A DNA stretch of 13,332 bases from Flavobacteriaceae bacterium (GCA_030633225.1 DAOVTF010000014.1:1-13332); one strand, 5' to 3'. Shown: positions 1 to 7,243, numbered from the stretch's first letter. The notes: generated by a model not told the origin, from the sequence alone. A program made the numbers and translations.

Positions 1-868
1 CACCAGATTCAATAATCTCATCAATATGCTCTTTTTCTAAAACAGTATCTCTGTCAAGAATTATTTCATTACGTTCTATAGAAACTACTTCACCCGTATC
101 TTCATCAACAAAATCTTCAAACCAAGATTTTAAAACTCTTGCGGCTAATTTTCTTTCTAATACTTTTTTCAGTCCACTTTTTGATACTTTTACTTCTTCG
201 GCAAGATCAAATATTTCTAAAATATCTTTATCTCTTTCATAACCAATAGCTCTAAAAAGTGTAGTAACTGGTAATTTTTTCTTTCTATCGATATAAGCAT
301 ACATTACTTGATTTATATCGGTAGCAAATTCAATCCAAGATCCTTTAAAAGGAATAACTCTTGCCGAGTATAATTTGGTACCATTTGCATGAAATGATTG
401 ACCAAAAAATACACCTGGTGATCTGTGTAATTGTGATACTACAACACGTTCAGCCCCGTTAATTACAAAAGTACCGCTATGTGTCATATAAGGTATAACA
501 CCTAAATAAACATCTTGAACTATGGTTTCAAAATCTTCATGTTCAGGATCAGTACAATATAATTTTAAACGTGCTTTTAGAGGAACACTATATGTTAACC
601 CTCTTTCAATACATTCTAATATTGAATATCTTGGTGGGTCAATAAAATAATCTAAAAATTCTAAAACAAAATTGTTTCTGGTATCTGTAATTGGAAAATT
701 TTCTAGGAAGGTTTTATACAATCCTTCATCACTTCTTTCATCAGATTTGGTTTCTAATTGAATAAAATCTTGGAATGATTTTATTTGAATATCCAAAAAG
801 TCTGGATAATCAGTAATCAATTTAGCTGATGCAAAGTTTACTCTTTGGGTTTTTTGTTTCGTTGCCAA
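1..868 (-). CDS. rpoB: RNA polymerase beta subunit, N-terminal 289 codons (3' end outside window)
   Basis: Beta subunit of the core RNA polymerase. Only the first 289 codons are present, about a quarter of a normal bacterial beta; the frame is open to base 1. The translation begins [16 protein letters not shown] and continues through conserved beta-subunit stretches such as [36 protein letters not shown] and [16 protein letters not shown], ending in the beta2-lobe region. The start is TTG at 868-866. No in-frame ATG occurs upstream as far as the hairpin at 918-956, and the next in-frame ATG is deep inside conserved sequence, so TTG fits the family N-terminus best. No SD precedes it; the leader is A/T-rich. 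It follows rplL by 112 nt and is probably the distal part of the rplKAJL-rpoBC operon. The identity is certain; the start is likely. Confidence 0.97.
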   Translation of the reverse strand, partial: MATKQKTQRVNFASAKLITDYPDFLDIQIKSFQDFIQLETKSDERSDEGLYKTFLENFPITDTRNNFVLEFLDYFIDPPRYSILECIERGLTYSVPLKARLKLYCTDPEHEDFETIVQDVYLGVIPYMTHSGTFVINGAERVVVSQLHRSPGVFFGQSFHANGTKLYSARVIPFKGSWIEFATDINQVMYAYIDRKKKLPVTTLFRAIGYERDKDILEIFDLAEEVKVSKSGLKKVLERKLAARVLKSWFEDFVDEDTGEVVSIERNEIILDRDTVLEKEHIDEIIESG

Positions 869-917
869 TGGAGAAAAATTTAAATTTAAATTATAAGAAC
901 GAATATATATGCAAAAT

Positions 918-956
918 GGTTTAGGTCTAAGTGGTTGTACCCCATAGACCTAAACC
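918..956 (-). promoter_or_regulatory. Perfect 12-bp inverted repeat in the rplL-rpoB gap (attenuator or processing hairpin)
   Basis: The arms at 918-929 and 945-956 are exact reverse complements (GGTTTAGGTCTA and TAGACCTAAACC) around a 15-nt loop. In the minus-strand transcript the hairpin lies about 25 nt after the rplL stop and about 50 nt before the rpoB TTG. It is followed only by AUUUUGC, a short U-run, so complete termination is unlikely. In E. coli the same gap holds an attenuator and an RNase III site; an equivalent role here is inference from position. Confidence 0.65.
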
Positions 957-980
957 TTAGTTATTTAGCTTAAAAGCTAA

Positions 981-1352
981 TTACTTAAGCTCTACTTCAG
1001 CTCCAGCTTCTTCTAAAGATTTTTTAAGACCTTCAGCCTCATCTTTAGCAATACCTTCTTTGATAGGTGCTGGTGCACTATCAACAATTCCTTTAGCTTC
1101 TTTTAATCCTAAACCAGTTAATTCTTTAACTAATTTAACTACGGCTAATTTTGAAGAGCCTGCTGCTTTAAGAATTACATCAAATTCTGATTTTTCTTCT
1201 GCTGCTTCTTCTCCACCTGCTGCTGGTCCAGCTGCTACTGCTGCTGCTGCTGGCTCAATACCGTATTCTTCTTTTAAAATATTTGCTAATTCATTAACTT
1301 CTTTTACAGTTAAGTTAACTAATTGTTCTGCGAAATCTTTTAACTCTGCCAT
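981..1352 (-). CDS. rplL: 50S ribosomal protein bL12 (L7/L12)
   Basis: Forms the mobile stalk dimers on the large subunit that recruit and stimulate the translational GTPases EF-Tu, EF-G, IF2 and RF3. The 123-residue product has the usual three parts: an N-terminal dimerisation helix pair (about 1-33, [19 protein letters not shown]), an Ala/Gly/Glu-rich flexible hinge (about 34-54), and the globular C-terminal domain (about 55-123) with the factor-binding stretch [15 protein letters not shown]. The length is normal for the family. It lies 48 nt downstream of rplJ, whose product binds it. It has no SD, only an A/T-rich leader. The expected excess of L12 over the other ribosomal proteins must be set by translation or mRNA processing. 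The hairpin after it may separate its expression from rpoB. Confidence 0.99.
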   Translation of the reverse strand: MAELKDFAEQLVNLTVKEVNELANILKEEYGIEPAAAAVAAGPAAGGEEAAEEKSEFDVILKAAGSSKLAVVKLVKELTGLGLKEAKGIVDSAPAPIKEGIAKDEAEGLKKSLEEAGAEVELK

Positions 1353-1400
1353 TTTTCTATTGTTTAAATTTTTATTATTTAGTTTATTAGTGTGTGTTTA

Positions 1401-1916
1401 TTATTTTTCAGATAAAGTTTTCAATATTCCAGATAAATTACTTCCTCCTGATTTTAATGCTGAAATAACATTTTTAGCAGGTGATTGTAATAATCCAATA
1501 ATATCTCCTATAACTTCTTCTTTAGATTTGATATTTACTAAAGTATTTAATTGGTCATCACCAACATAAATAGCTTCTTCAATATAAGCTCCTTTTAGAA
1601 TAGGTTTATCTTTACCTTTACGGAATGCCTTGATCACTTTAGCTGGTGCATTACCAGTTTCTGAGACCATAATTGAAGTATTACCTTTTAAAGTAGTTGG
1701 TAATTCTCCAAAATCTTTATCCGAATTTTCCATTGCTTTAGAAAGCAACGAGTTTTTTACAACTGCCAAATTAACGTTTGCCTTAAAACAAGCTCTACGT
1801 AAATTTGAAGTATCCATAGCATTTAAGCCAGAAATATCTGCTAAATAGATAATATTATTATCAGTTAATTTGCCAGTTAAATCTTTAATTACTTGTGATT
1901 TTTCTTCTCTAGTCAT
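1401..1916 (-). CDS. rplJ: 50S ribosomal protein uL10 (L10)
   Basis: Base of the ribosomal L12 stalk: the N-terminal globular domain binds 23S rRNA next to L11, and the C-terminal helix carries the L12 dimers. The 171-residue length is typical. Family landmarks are the start MTREEKSQVIKDLTGKL, the YLADISGLNA strand, RRACFKANVNLAVVKNSL, and the C-terminal helical region ending GILKTLSEK. It begins 12 nt after the rplA stop, so there is no room for the long structured L10 leader seen upstream of rplJ in E. coli; if autoregulation occurs its target must be elsewhere. No SD is present. Identity rests on sequence and on its place between rplA and rplL. Confidence 0.98.
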   Translation of the reverse strand: MTREEKSQVIKDLTGKLTDNNIIYLADISGLNAMDTSNLRRACFKANVNLAVVKNSLLSKAMENSDKDFGELPTTLKGNTSIMVSETGNAPAKVIKAFRKGKDKPILKGAYIEEAIYVGDDQLNTLVNIKSKEEVIGDIIGLLQSPAKNVISALKSGGSNLSGILKTLSEK

Positions 1917-1928
1917 AATTCAAATATT

Positions 1929-2627
1929 TTAACTTGCGCCTACTGATTTAGCATCTATTTCTACACTAGGACTCATCGTACTAGATAAATAAATACTTTT
2001 AACATAAGTACCTTTTACAGTTGCCGGTTTTAATTTTAATAGTGTTTGAATAATTTCATTTGCATTATCTGCAATCTTATCAGCATCAAAAGATACTTTA
2101 CCAATTGCTGTATGAATAATTCCTGTTTTATCAACTTTAAAGTCGATTTTACCACCTTTTACATCTTTAACCGCTTTTGCAATGTCCATTGTTACGGTAC
2201 CTGTTTTTGGGTTAGGCATTAATCCTCTTGGTCCTAAAACTCTACCTAAAGGTCCTAATTTACCCATCACACTTGGCATTGTAACTATGACATCAACGTC
2301 TGTCCATCCTCCTTTAATTTTTTGAAGGTATTCATCTAATCCTACATAATCAGCACCAGCTTCTTTTGCATCCGCCTCTTTATCTGGAGTAACTAAAGCT
2401 AATACTTTAACATCTTTACCAGTACCATGCGGTAAGGTAACTACACCTCTAACCATTTGGTTAGCTTTACGCGGATCAACACCTAAACGCACTGCAAGAT
2501 CAACACTTGCATCAAATTTCACGTTGGTGATATCTTTTAATAAAGTAGATGCTTCTAATAAATTATATGCATTACTTGCATCAATTTTAGAATATGCTTC
2601 TTTTTGTTTCTTTGTAAGTTTTGCCAT
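1929..2627 (-). CDS. rplA: 50S ribosomal protein uL1 (L1)
   Basis: Forms the L1 stalk by the E site, binds 23S rRNA helices 76-78 and helps release deacylated tRNA; in many bacteria it also represses its own mRNA. The 232-residue product is of normal length and has the L1 signature at about 128-146 ([13 protein letters not shown] then KTGTVT). Other conserved stretches are [19 protein letters not shown] near 37-55 and, near the C-terminus, [21 protein letters not shown]. It starts 5 nt after the rplK stop, so the two are certainly cotranscribed and probably translationally coupled. The leader AAAGAAG just before ATG is purine-rich but is not a real SD. Confidence 0.99.
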   Translation of the reverse strand: MAKLTKKQKEAYSKIDASNAYNLLEASTLLKDITNVKFDASVDLAVRLGVDPRKANQMVRGVVTLPHGTGKDVKVLALVTPDKEADAKEAGADYVGLDEYLQKIKGGWTDVDVIVTMPSVMGKLGPLGRVLGPRGLMPNPKTGTVTMDIAKAVKDVKGGKIDFKVDKTGIIHTAIGKVSFDADKIADNANEIIQTLLKLKPATVKGTYVKSIYLSSTMSPSVEIDAKSVGAS

Positions 2628-2632
2628 CTTCT

Positions 2633-3079
2633 TTACGCTGTTTTAACAGGAGCTTTTCCTTTTACTTTAATCCCCATAGACCTAGCAGTTCCTGCAACCA
2701 TTAACATAGCCGATTCAACTTGAAATGCGTTTAAATCAACCATTTTATCTTCTGCAATTTTTCTCACCTGATCCCAAGTAACTGTTGCTACTTTTTTACG
2801 ATTAGGTTCTCCCGATCCTTTTTTAACTTTGGCCGCCTCTAATAATTGGACTGCCGCTGGTGGAGTTTTAACAACAAAGTCGAATGATTTATCTTTGTAA
2901 ACATTAATTACAACAGGTAAAACTTTTCCAGCTTTATCTTGAGTTCTGGCATTAAATTGCTTACAGAACTCCATAATATTAACTCCGGCAGCACCCAATG
3001 CTGGTCCTACAGGTGGTGAAGGATTTGCTGCACCTCCACGAACTTGTAATTTTACTACCTTACTAATTTCTTTTGCCAT
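2633..3079 (-). CDS. rplK: 50S ribosomal protein uL11 (L11)
   Basis: Binds the GTPase-associated region of 23S rRNA and is needed for factor-dependent GTP hydrolysis and for RelA-type stringent sensing. The 148-residue product has the proline-rich thiostrepton-region segment [11 protein letters not shown] (about 19-29) in the N-terminal domain. The RNA-binding C-terminal domain includes [20 protein letters not shown] and the signature [12 protein letters not shown] near 130-141. A 68-nt gap separates it from nusG upstream; the gap holds a weak 6-bp inverted repeat (3105-3110 with 3120-3125) but no recognisable promoter or terminator. A leader target for L1 there is possible but I cannot show it. 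There is no SD before ATG. Confidence 0.99.
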   Translation of the reverse strand: MAKEISKVVKLQVRGGAANPSPPVGPALGAAGVNIMEFCKQFNARTQDKAGKVLPVVINVYKDKSFDFVVKTPPAAVQLLEAAKVKKGSGEPNRKKVATVTWDQVRKIAEDKMVDLNAFQVESAMLMVAGTARSMGIKVKGKAPVKTA

Positions 3080-3147
3080 TTTTTAAAACTTTAATTAAGA
3101 AAACACATTAATTGGAAGCTAATGTATTAACCAAATTCTCGTAACAT

Positions 3148-3702
3148 TTATGAGATTTTTTCAACTTGCATATAGTTTAATTCCAATGGAGTTTTTCTTC
3201 CAAAGATTTTAACCATAACTTCAAGTTTACGCTTTTCTTCGTTTATTTTTTCTATCACACCATCAAATCCGTTAAACGGACCATCAATAACTTTTACGGT
3301 TTCACCCTTAACAAAAGGTATTGCTACATTTTCATTTTGAACAGCTAATTCATCAACTGTACCTAACATTCTATTTACTTCAGATTTTCTCAATGGCACA
3401 GGATCTCCTCCTTTTGTTTCACCTAAAAATCCAATTACACCAGTAACAGATTTAATAACGTGAGGTACCTCACCACTTAAATTTGCTTCTACCATAATAT
3501 AACCAGGAAAGTAAACTTTTTCTTTATGATACTTTTTACCATTACGAATTTGAATTACTTTTTCGGTTGGCACTAAAACTTGGTTAACAAAATCAGATAA
3601 ACCCAATCGAGAAATTTCATTTTCGATATAAGTTTTCACTTTATTTTCTTGTCCACCAATTGCCCTTACAGCATACCATTTCATTACAGAAGAATCTGAC
3701 AT
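3148..3702 (-). CDS. nusG: Transcription termination/antitermination factor NusG
   Basis: Binds RNA polymerase across the clamp, affects pausing, and contacts Rho or ribosomal S10, linking transcription to translation. The 184-residue product has an N-terminal NGN domain (about 6-115), beginning MKWYAVRAIGGQENKV with the core FPGYIMVEA near 65-73, a short linker, and a C-terminal KOW domain (about 128-184) with the GPFNGFDGVIEKI turn at 141-153. This is the usual size without inserts. It starts 7 nt after secE, the usual secE-nusG pair. The upstream sequence ATATAAAG is not an SD. Related NusG-like factors such as RfaH/UpxY are less likely because of the core ribosomal context and complete KOW. 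Confidence 0.98.
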   Translation of the reverse strand: MSDSSVMKWYAVRAIGGQENKVKTYIENEISRLGLSDFVNQVLVPTEKVIQIRNGKKYHKEKVYFPGYIMVEANLSGEVPHVIKSVTGVIGFLGETKGGDPVPLRKSEVNRMLGTVDELAVQNENVAIPFVKGETVKVIDGPFNGFDGVIEKINEEKRKLEVMVKIFGRKTPLELNYMQVEKIS

Positions 3703-3709
3703 CTTTATA

Positions 3710-3901
3710 TTAATTAAAAATATTAAAATATTTCTCTAATCCCATTTGAAAAAACTTATCTACTAAAAATACAGCTACAGCGAAAATTATTGTAAACACT
3801 GCAACTAATACAGTATTTTTCTGAGCTTCCTCTCTAGGCATCCAAGTAACATTATTCTTTAGTTCTACAAATGATTCTTTAATATAATTTACTATACCCA
3901 T
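3710..3901 (-). CDS. secE: Preprotein translocase subunit SecE
   Basis: Small essential clamp subunit of the SecYEG channel in the inner membrane. The 63-residue protein is the short, single-span form found in most bacteria other than the enterics. An amphipathic helix (about 5-28) containing the conserved Glu-Leu-Lys and Trp-Met-Pro region is followed by one membrane segment (about 30-48, TVLVAVFTIIFAVAVFLVD) and a short tail. It lies between tRNA-Trp (17 nt upstream) and nusG (7 nt downstream), the usual position. The coding region is small and would be doubtful alone, but context and sequence make it secure. Cotranscription with tRNA-Trp is inferred from spacing. Confidence 0.96.
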   Translation of the reverse strand: MGIVNYIKESFVELKNNVTWMPREEAQKNTVLVAVFTIIFAVAVFLVDKFFQMGLEKYFNIFN

Positions 3902-3918
3902 TGTTATTTTGTTTTACG

Positions 3919-3991
3919 CACGGGTGGAGAGGCTCGAACTCCCGACACCTGGTTTTGGAGACCAGTGCTCTACCAACTGAGCTACACCCGT
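3919..3991 (-). tRNA. tRNA-Trp (CCA anticodon)
   Basis: 73-nt cloverleaf on the minus strand. The acceptor strands ACGGGTG and CACCCGT pair perfectly and the discriminator is G, as expected for tRNA-Trp. The D-arm is TAGCTCAGTTGGTAGAGC, the anticodon stem-loop is CTGGT-CTCCAAA-ACCAG with CCA at 3958-3956, and the T-loop is TTCGAGC. The 3' CCA is not encoded. Placed between tuf and secE, as in many bacteria. In the upstream gap a 7-bp inverted repeat (3997-4003 with 4027-4033) may help shape the precursor. Confidence 0.98.
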
Positions 3992-4085
3992 ATTTGGCAG
4001 AAACATTAATTAATCTATTACTTATTTTTCTGCTAAATTAATATCCTGTTTTTTCAATAAAAAACATTCTATTTAAAAGAATATA

Positions 4086-4109
4086 AGGTGCCTCTTGAAA
4101 GAAGCACCT
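4086..4109 (-). terminator. Hairpin after tuf (probable terminator or attenuator)
   Basis: AGGTGC at 4086-4091 pairs with GCACCT at 4104-4109, extended inward by TCTT and AAGA across a C/A mismatch. In the minus transcript it starts 40 nt after the tuf stop and is followed by TTATATTCTTTT, a broken U-rich tail, and then a second AT-only hairpin (4047-4054 with 4059-4066). The broken tail suggests partial termination, which would leave read-through into tRNA-Trp-secE-nusG. No convincing separate promoter for tRNA-Trp was found in the gap 3992-4085. Confidence 0.55.
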
Positions 4110-4148
4110 GATATTCAAAAATTATTCTTGTTGACTAAACTATATTAA

Positions 4149-5336
4149 TCAGTCTAGAATTTCAGTAACTTGACCAGCTCCTACAGTTCTACCACCTTCA
4201 CGAATAGCAAAACGAAGACCTAAGTTCAATGCAATTGGTTGTAATAAATCAACAGTAATTGTTAAGTTATCACCTGGCATTACCATTTCAACTCCATCAG
4301 GTAAATTAATAGTACCTGTTACGTCTGTTGTTCTTACATAGAACTGAGGACGGTAATTTTTATGAAATGGAGTATGACGACCACCTTCTTCTTTTTTCAA
4401 AACATAAATCTCTGCTTTGAATTTAGCGTGAGGTTTAATTGAACCAGGTTTACAGATTACCATACCTCTTGAAATTTGTTCTTTATCAATACCTCTTAAT
4501 AAAATACCAACATTATCACCAGCTTCACCTCTATCTAAAATTTTACGAAACATTTCAACTCCGGTAACTGTAGAAGTTAATTTTTCAGCACCCATACCAA
4601 TAATATCAACAGAGTCACCAGTATTAGCAACACCCATTTCAATACGACCAGTAGCAACAGTACCACGACCAGTTATTGAGAATACATCTTCAACAGGCAT
4701 TAAGAAATCCTTATCAATATCTCTTTTTGGTAATTCAATCCATGTATCAACAGCATCCATTAATTCCATAATAGTATTAGTCCATTTTTCTTCACCATTC
4801 AGTGCACCTAATGCAGAACCTTGAATTACAGGACCATTATCACCATCATATTCATAGAAAGTCAATAACTCTCTAATTTCCATGTCAACCAATTCCAATA
4901 ATTCCTCATCATCAACCATGTCTACTTTATTCATAAACACAACCATTCTTGGAATACCTACTTGACGACCTAATAAAATGTGCTCACGTGTTTGTGGCAT
5001 TGGTCCATCAGTTGCAGCTACAACCAAAATAGCACCGTCCATTTGGGCAGCACCAGTAACCATGTTTTTTACATAATCCGCGTGACCAGGACAGTCAACG
5101 TGTGCATAATGACGATTTGCTGTTGAATATTCAACATGCGCAGTATTAATTGTTATACCTCTTTCTTTTTCTTCTGGAGCATTATCGATTTGATCGAAAT
5201 TAACTACTTCAGAAAGACCTTTTTCTGCTAACACTTTTGTAATGGCAGCAGTTAAAGTTGTTTTACCGTGATCTACGTGACCAATCGTACCAATGTTTAA
5301 ATGTGGTTTGGAGCGGTCAAAATGTTCTTTTGCCAT
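4149..5336 (-). CDS. tuf: Elongation factor Tu
   Basis: GTPase that brings aminoacyl-tRNA to the ribosomal A site. The 395-residue protein is complete. The G-domain has the P-loop GHVDHGKT (19-26), switch I RGITI (59-63), DCPGH (81-85, with the catalytic His85), NKVD (136-139) and SAL (174-176). Domains 2 and 3 follow, with [13 protein letters not shown] near 219-231 and the C-terminal [15 protein letters not shown]. It lies 70 nt after tRNA-Thr(GGT), so mRNA and four tRNAs are probably made as one precursor, like the E. coli thrU-tyrU-glyT-thrT-tufB unit. The leader has no SD but is A-rich, as is usual in Bacteroidota. A hairpin follows the gene. Whether the genome has a second tuf cannot be seen here. 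Confidence 0.99.
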   Translation of the reverse strand: MAKEHFDRSKPHLNIGTIGHVDHGKTTLTAAITKVLAEKGLSEVVNFDQIDNAPEEKERGITINTAHVEYSTANRHYAHVDCPGHADYVKNMVTGAAQMDGAILVVAATDGPMPQTREHILLGRQVGIPRMVVFMNKVDMVDDEELLELVDMEIRELLTFYEYDGDNGPVIQGSALGALNGEEKWTNTIMELMDAVDTWIELPKRDIDKDFLMPVEDVFSITGRGTVATGRIEMGVANTGDSVDIIGMGAEKLTSTVTGVEMFRKILDRGEAGDNVGILLRGIDKEQISRGMVICKPGSIKPHAKFKAEIYVLKKEEGGRHTPFHKNYRPQFYVRTTDVTGTINLPDGVEMVMPGDNLTITVDLLQPIALNLGLRFAIREGGRTVGAGQVTEILD

Positions 5337-5406
5337 GATTGTTAAATTTTAATCTTAGTTATATTAATTGTGTTTAAATTCGTTATTTATTGAAGCTTTT
5401 TATCAG

Positions 5407-5478
5407 AGCCAATGACGGGATTTGAACCCGTGACCTCTTCCTTACCAAGGAAACGCTCTACCCCTGAGCTACACCGGC
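5407..5478 (-). tRNA. tRNA-Thr (GGT anticodon)
   Basis: 72-nt cloverleaf. The acceptor strands GCCGGTG and CATTGGC pair with two G-U pairs; the discriminator is T and CCA is not encoded. D-arm TAGCTCAGGGGTAGAGC, anticodon stem-loop TTTCC-TTGGTAA-GGAAG with GGT at 5446-5444 (reads ACC/ACU), T-loop TTCAAAT. It is the last tRNA before tuf and corresponds to E. coli thrT by anticodon and order. Confidence 0.97.
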
Positions 5479-5558
5479 TTATATATTTTTGGTAACCGGA
5501 CTCCTCATCATTTTCATTTTTGCTCAAGTTCAATTCACTTGGGATTTGGTTTTACCCT

Positions 5559-5604
5559 TTTTACAACATCACTTCTTATCATTTATCAACTTTATGTTGT
5601 AAAA
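5559..5604 (-). repeat. 11-bp inverted repeat in the long spacer between tRNA-Gly and tRNA-Thr(GGT)
   Basis: TTTTACAACAT (5559-5569) and ATGTTGTAAAA (5594-5604) are perfect reverse complements with a 24-nt loop. In the minus transcript the hairpin starts 5 nt after tRNA-Gly ends. No U-run follows (AGGGTAAAACC), so it is not a standard terminator; an RNA-processing element is possible. The whole spacer, 5479-5609, is 131 nt, while the other tRNA gaps here are 30 and 35 nt. It also holds a second small hairpin (CAAGT 5525-5529 with ACTTG 5537-5541). I see no gene in it. Confidence 0.5.
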
Positions 5605-5609
5605 TATTG

Positions 5610-5682
5610 AGCGGGAGACCGGGCTCGAACCGGCGACAATCAGCTTGGAAGGCTGAAGCTCTACCAACTGAGCTACTCCCGC
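5610..5682 (-). tRNA. tRNA-Gly (TCC anticodon)
   Basis: 73-nt cloverleaf with perfect acceptor pairing GCGGGAG/CTCCCGC, discriminator T and no encoded CCA. D-arm TAGCTCAGTTGGTAGAGC, anticodon stem-loop GCAGC/CTTCCAA/GCTG region with TCC at 5649-5647 (reads GGA/GGG), T-loop TTCGAGC. Third tRNA of the pre-tuf cluster, matching E. coli glyT in anticodon and order. Confidence 0.97.
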
Positions 5683-5717
5683 TTTTAATATTTTTTTTTA
5701 TCTTCTATAAACATATG

Positions 5718-5798
5718 TGGGGAGAGCAGGATTCGAACCTGCGAAGGTTTCCCAACAGAGTTACAGTCTGTCCTCGTTGGCCGCTTGAGTATCTCCCC
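5718..5798 (-). tRNA. tRNA-Tyr (GTA anticodon)
   Basis: 81-nt class II tRNA with a long variable arm (about TTGGGAAACCTT). The acceptor strands GGGGAGA and TCTCCCC pair perfectly, the discriminator is A and CCA is not encoded. The anticodon stem-loop is ACAGA-CTGTAAC-TCTGT with GTA at 5764-5762, and the T-loop is TTCGAAT. Second tRNA of the cluster, as E. coli tyrU. Confidence 0.97.
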
Positions 5799-5828
5799 CT
5801 CAATATTTATATTTTTTTCAAAGATCTG

Positions 5829-5902
5829 AGCCGATGGAGGGACTCGAACCCACGACCTGCTGATTACAAATCAGCTGCTCTAGCCAGCTGAGCTACATCG
5901 GC
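5829..5902 (-). tRNA. tRNA-Thr (TGT anticodon)
   Basis: 74-nt cloverleaf with perfect acceptor pairing GCCGATG/CATCGGC, discriminator T and no encoded CCA. D-arm TAGCTCAGCTGGCTAGAGC, anticodon stem-loop GCTGA-TTTGTAA-TCAGC with TGT at 5868-5866 (reads ACA/ACG), T-loop TTCGAGT. First gene of the tRNA-tuf transcription unit; with the GGT tRNA it covers all four threonine codons if wobble is usual. Confidence 0.97.
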
Positions 5903-5967
5903 TTTTTGGTTAAAAATTTCTAAAAAATATTATATAATAACTTATAATATATTTCAGATTTTCGCAC
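5903..5967 (-). promoter_or_regulatory. Inferred promoter region of the tRNA-tuf operon
   Basis: This 65-nt, extremely AT-rich stretch lies between the strong hpf terminator (5968-5999) and the first tRNA, so the promoter for the tRNA-tuf unit should be here. No exact TAnnTTTG is present. The nearest match in minus orientation is TATTTTTT at 5929-5922, one base off, which would start transcription about 10-15 nt before the tRNA. The region is inferred from context; the exact box is a guess. Confidence 0.4.
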
Positions 5968-5999
5968 AAAAAAACAAACCGCTTTTTCTAACGGTTTGC
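5968..5999 (-). terminator. Rho-independent terminator after hpf
   Basis: In the minus transcript CAAACCG (5998-5992) pairs with CGGTTTG (5981-5975) around a 10-nt loop and is followed directly by seven U (5974-5968). This is a classic intrinsic terminator. It closes the xerC-hpf unit and separates it from the tRNA-tuf operon. Confidence 0.88.
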
Positions 6000-6052
6000 A
6001 AATGTAAAAAGTTTTATTAGTTCTACAAAACTTTTTTATACTATTTTTTATG

Positions 6053-6349
6053 TTATGCTCGTAGTTTTTCTTTACGTTTCACTAATTGCCTCTTCAAAGA
6101 ATCAACCGACATATTAATACCTTCTTCAAAAGTTTTAGATTGTTTTTTTACTAAAATATCATTACCAGGTAAAATAATTTTCATCTCTGTAATTTTATTT
6201 TCCTTTTCACTTGATTTTTGTACTTTTAAGAATAATTCTGCACCTAAAATTTGATCGTGAAACTTTTCTAAAATATTAATTTTTTTTTCAGCATATTTTA
6301 CTAAATCACTATCGATGTTAAAATTAACAGATTGCACAGATACTTTCAT
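6053..6349 (-). CDS. hpf: Ribosome hibernation promoting factor, short form (HPF/RaiA family)
   Basis: Binds the 30S decoding centre of idle ribosomes in stationary phase, blocking mRNA and tRNA sites. The 98-residue product matches the single-domain short form: MKVSVQSVNFNIDSDLVKYAEKK gives the first strand and helix, followed by the second helix and basic stretch, with FEEGINMSVDSLKRQLVKRKEKLRA at the end. It lacks the C-terminal dimerisation domain of long HPF, so 100S formation by this protein alone would need another factor. It begins 3 nt after the xerC stop and is probably cotranscribed and coupled. A strong terminator follows about 50 nt later. Whether it acts more like E. coli HPF or YfiA cannot be decided here. 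Confidence 0.92.
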   Translation of the reverse strand: MKVSVQSVNFNIDSDLVKYAEKKINILEKFHDQILGAELFLKVQKSSEKENKITEMKIILPGNDILVKKQSKTFEEGINMSVDSLKRQLVKRKEKLRA

Positions 6350-6352
6350 AAA

Positions 6353-7243
6353 TCAATTGTTTTTATTGCTCCGTGGATGAGCATGGTTATACATTTTTTT
6401 TAATCCTTTTAAGTTATTATGTGTGTACACTTGCGTTGAAGCCAAACTTGCATGGCCGAGTAATTCTTTAACCGAATTTAAATCAGCCCCTTCATTTAAC
6501 AAATGAGTTGCAAAAGAATGTCTTATTACATGTGGGCTTTTTTTAATTTTTAAGGATACTTTACTAAAATACTCATTTATTATTCTATAAACAAGTGTAG
6601 GATACAACATGTCTCCTTTTTTTGTGATAAAAAAATTATCAACGTTTGAACCATTAACACTCTTCAGTAATTGGTATTTTTTTATTGTTCCTATCAATGA
6701 ATTTAATAACGGAATTTGTCTTTCTTTATTTCTTTTTCCTATAACTTTAACAGTACTTTGAGAAAGATCAATAGAAGAATTTTTTAATCCTATTAATTCT
6801 GATCTTCTCATACCTGTTGAATAAAGTATTTCAATTATTAATTTATTTCTAACAGATTCAAAATCATTATCATTTTTAAAGGTGTTTAGCACTTCTACTA
6901 TTTCTTTTTCAGAAAATGGAACATTTACTTTTTTTGATACTTTTAATGATTGATGCTTACGTAAAGGATTTTGACCTATTTGTTTAGTTTTTACTAAATA
7001 GTTGTAGTAAGATTTTAAAGAACTAACTTTTCTGTTAATAGTTCTATTTGAAATATCACTTTCAACCAAATCAACTATCCAACTTCTAATTAAAGTATAA
7101 GGCACCTTACTAATAGTCTTTTCATTATACTTTTTATTACAAAATATTTGAAAAGATTCTAAATCTTTTTTATAAGCCGTAATTGTATAAGGTGAATAAT
7201 TTTTTTCGTAATTTAAATAATCTATAAAATGAAGTATACTCAA
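6353..7243 (-). CDS. xerC: Tyrosine recombinase XerC-type (chromosome dimer resolution)
   Basis: Site-specific recombinase expected to act with a XerD partner at dif to resolve chromosome dimers. The 296-residue protein has an N-terminal SAM-like DNA-binding domain (about 1-90, with SPYTITAYKKDL) and a C-terminal catalytic domain with all six expected active residues: Arg146 (TGMRRSEL), Lys170 (VIGKRNKER), His238 and Arg241 (HVIRHSFATHLL), His264 (LLGHASLASTQ) and nucleophile Tyr273 (QVYTH). Full length and core context (rpsU upstream, hpf 3 nt downstream) argue for a housekeeping Xer protein, not an integrase from a mobile element. The start is TTG: an in-frame TAA lies two codons upstream and no early ATG exists. 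A -7 box is found at 7312-7319. Confidence 0.93.
   Translation of the reverse strand: MSILHFIDYLNYEKNYSPYTITAYKKDLESFQIFCNKKYNEKTISKVPYTLIRSWIVDLVESDISNRTINRKVSSLKSYYNYLVKTKQIGQNPLRKHQSLKVSKKVNVPFSEKEIVEVLNTFKNDNDFESVRNKLIIEILYSTGMRRSELIGLKNSSIDLSQSTVKVIGKRNKERQIPLLNSLIGTIKKYQLLKSVNGSNVDNFFITKKGDMLYPTLVYRIINEYFSKVSLKIKKSPHVIRHSFATHLLNEGADLNSVKELLGHASLASTQVYTHNNLKGLKKMYNHAHPRSNKNN

Noticed and set aside
1060..1569. Plus-strand open frame of 169 codons
   Set aside because: It is antisense to rplL and rplJ, has no leader or family resemblance, and its Ala/Ser-rich stretch mirrors the L12 hinge.
1630..1848. Plus-strand open frame of 72 codons
   Set aside because: Fully antisense inside rplJ, with no sign of being a protein.
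3105..3125. Inverted repeat in the nusG-rplK gap as an L1-binding leader
   Set aside because: Only 6 A/T-rich base pairs; nothing resembling the L1 target in 23S rRNA could be recognised.
5520..5891. Open frame of 123 codons on the plus strand across the tRNA cluster
   Set aside because: It is the antisense reading of tRNA-Gly, tRNA-Tyr and tRNA-Thr; peptides of the type GSNRRQSAWKAEALPTELLP are a well-known artefact of tRNA genes.
6353..7243. Integrase of a mobile element next to a tRNA cluster
   Set aside because: The tyrosine recombinase is XerC-sized, sits in a core operon with hpf, and no att-like duplication of a tRNA end or cargo genes is seen.
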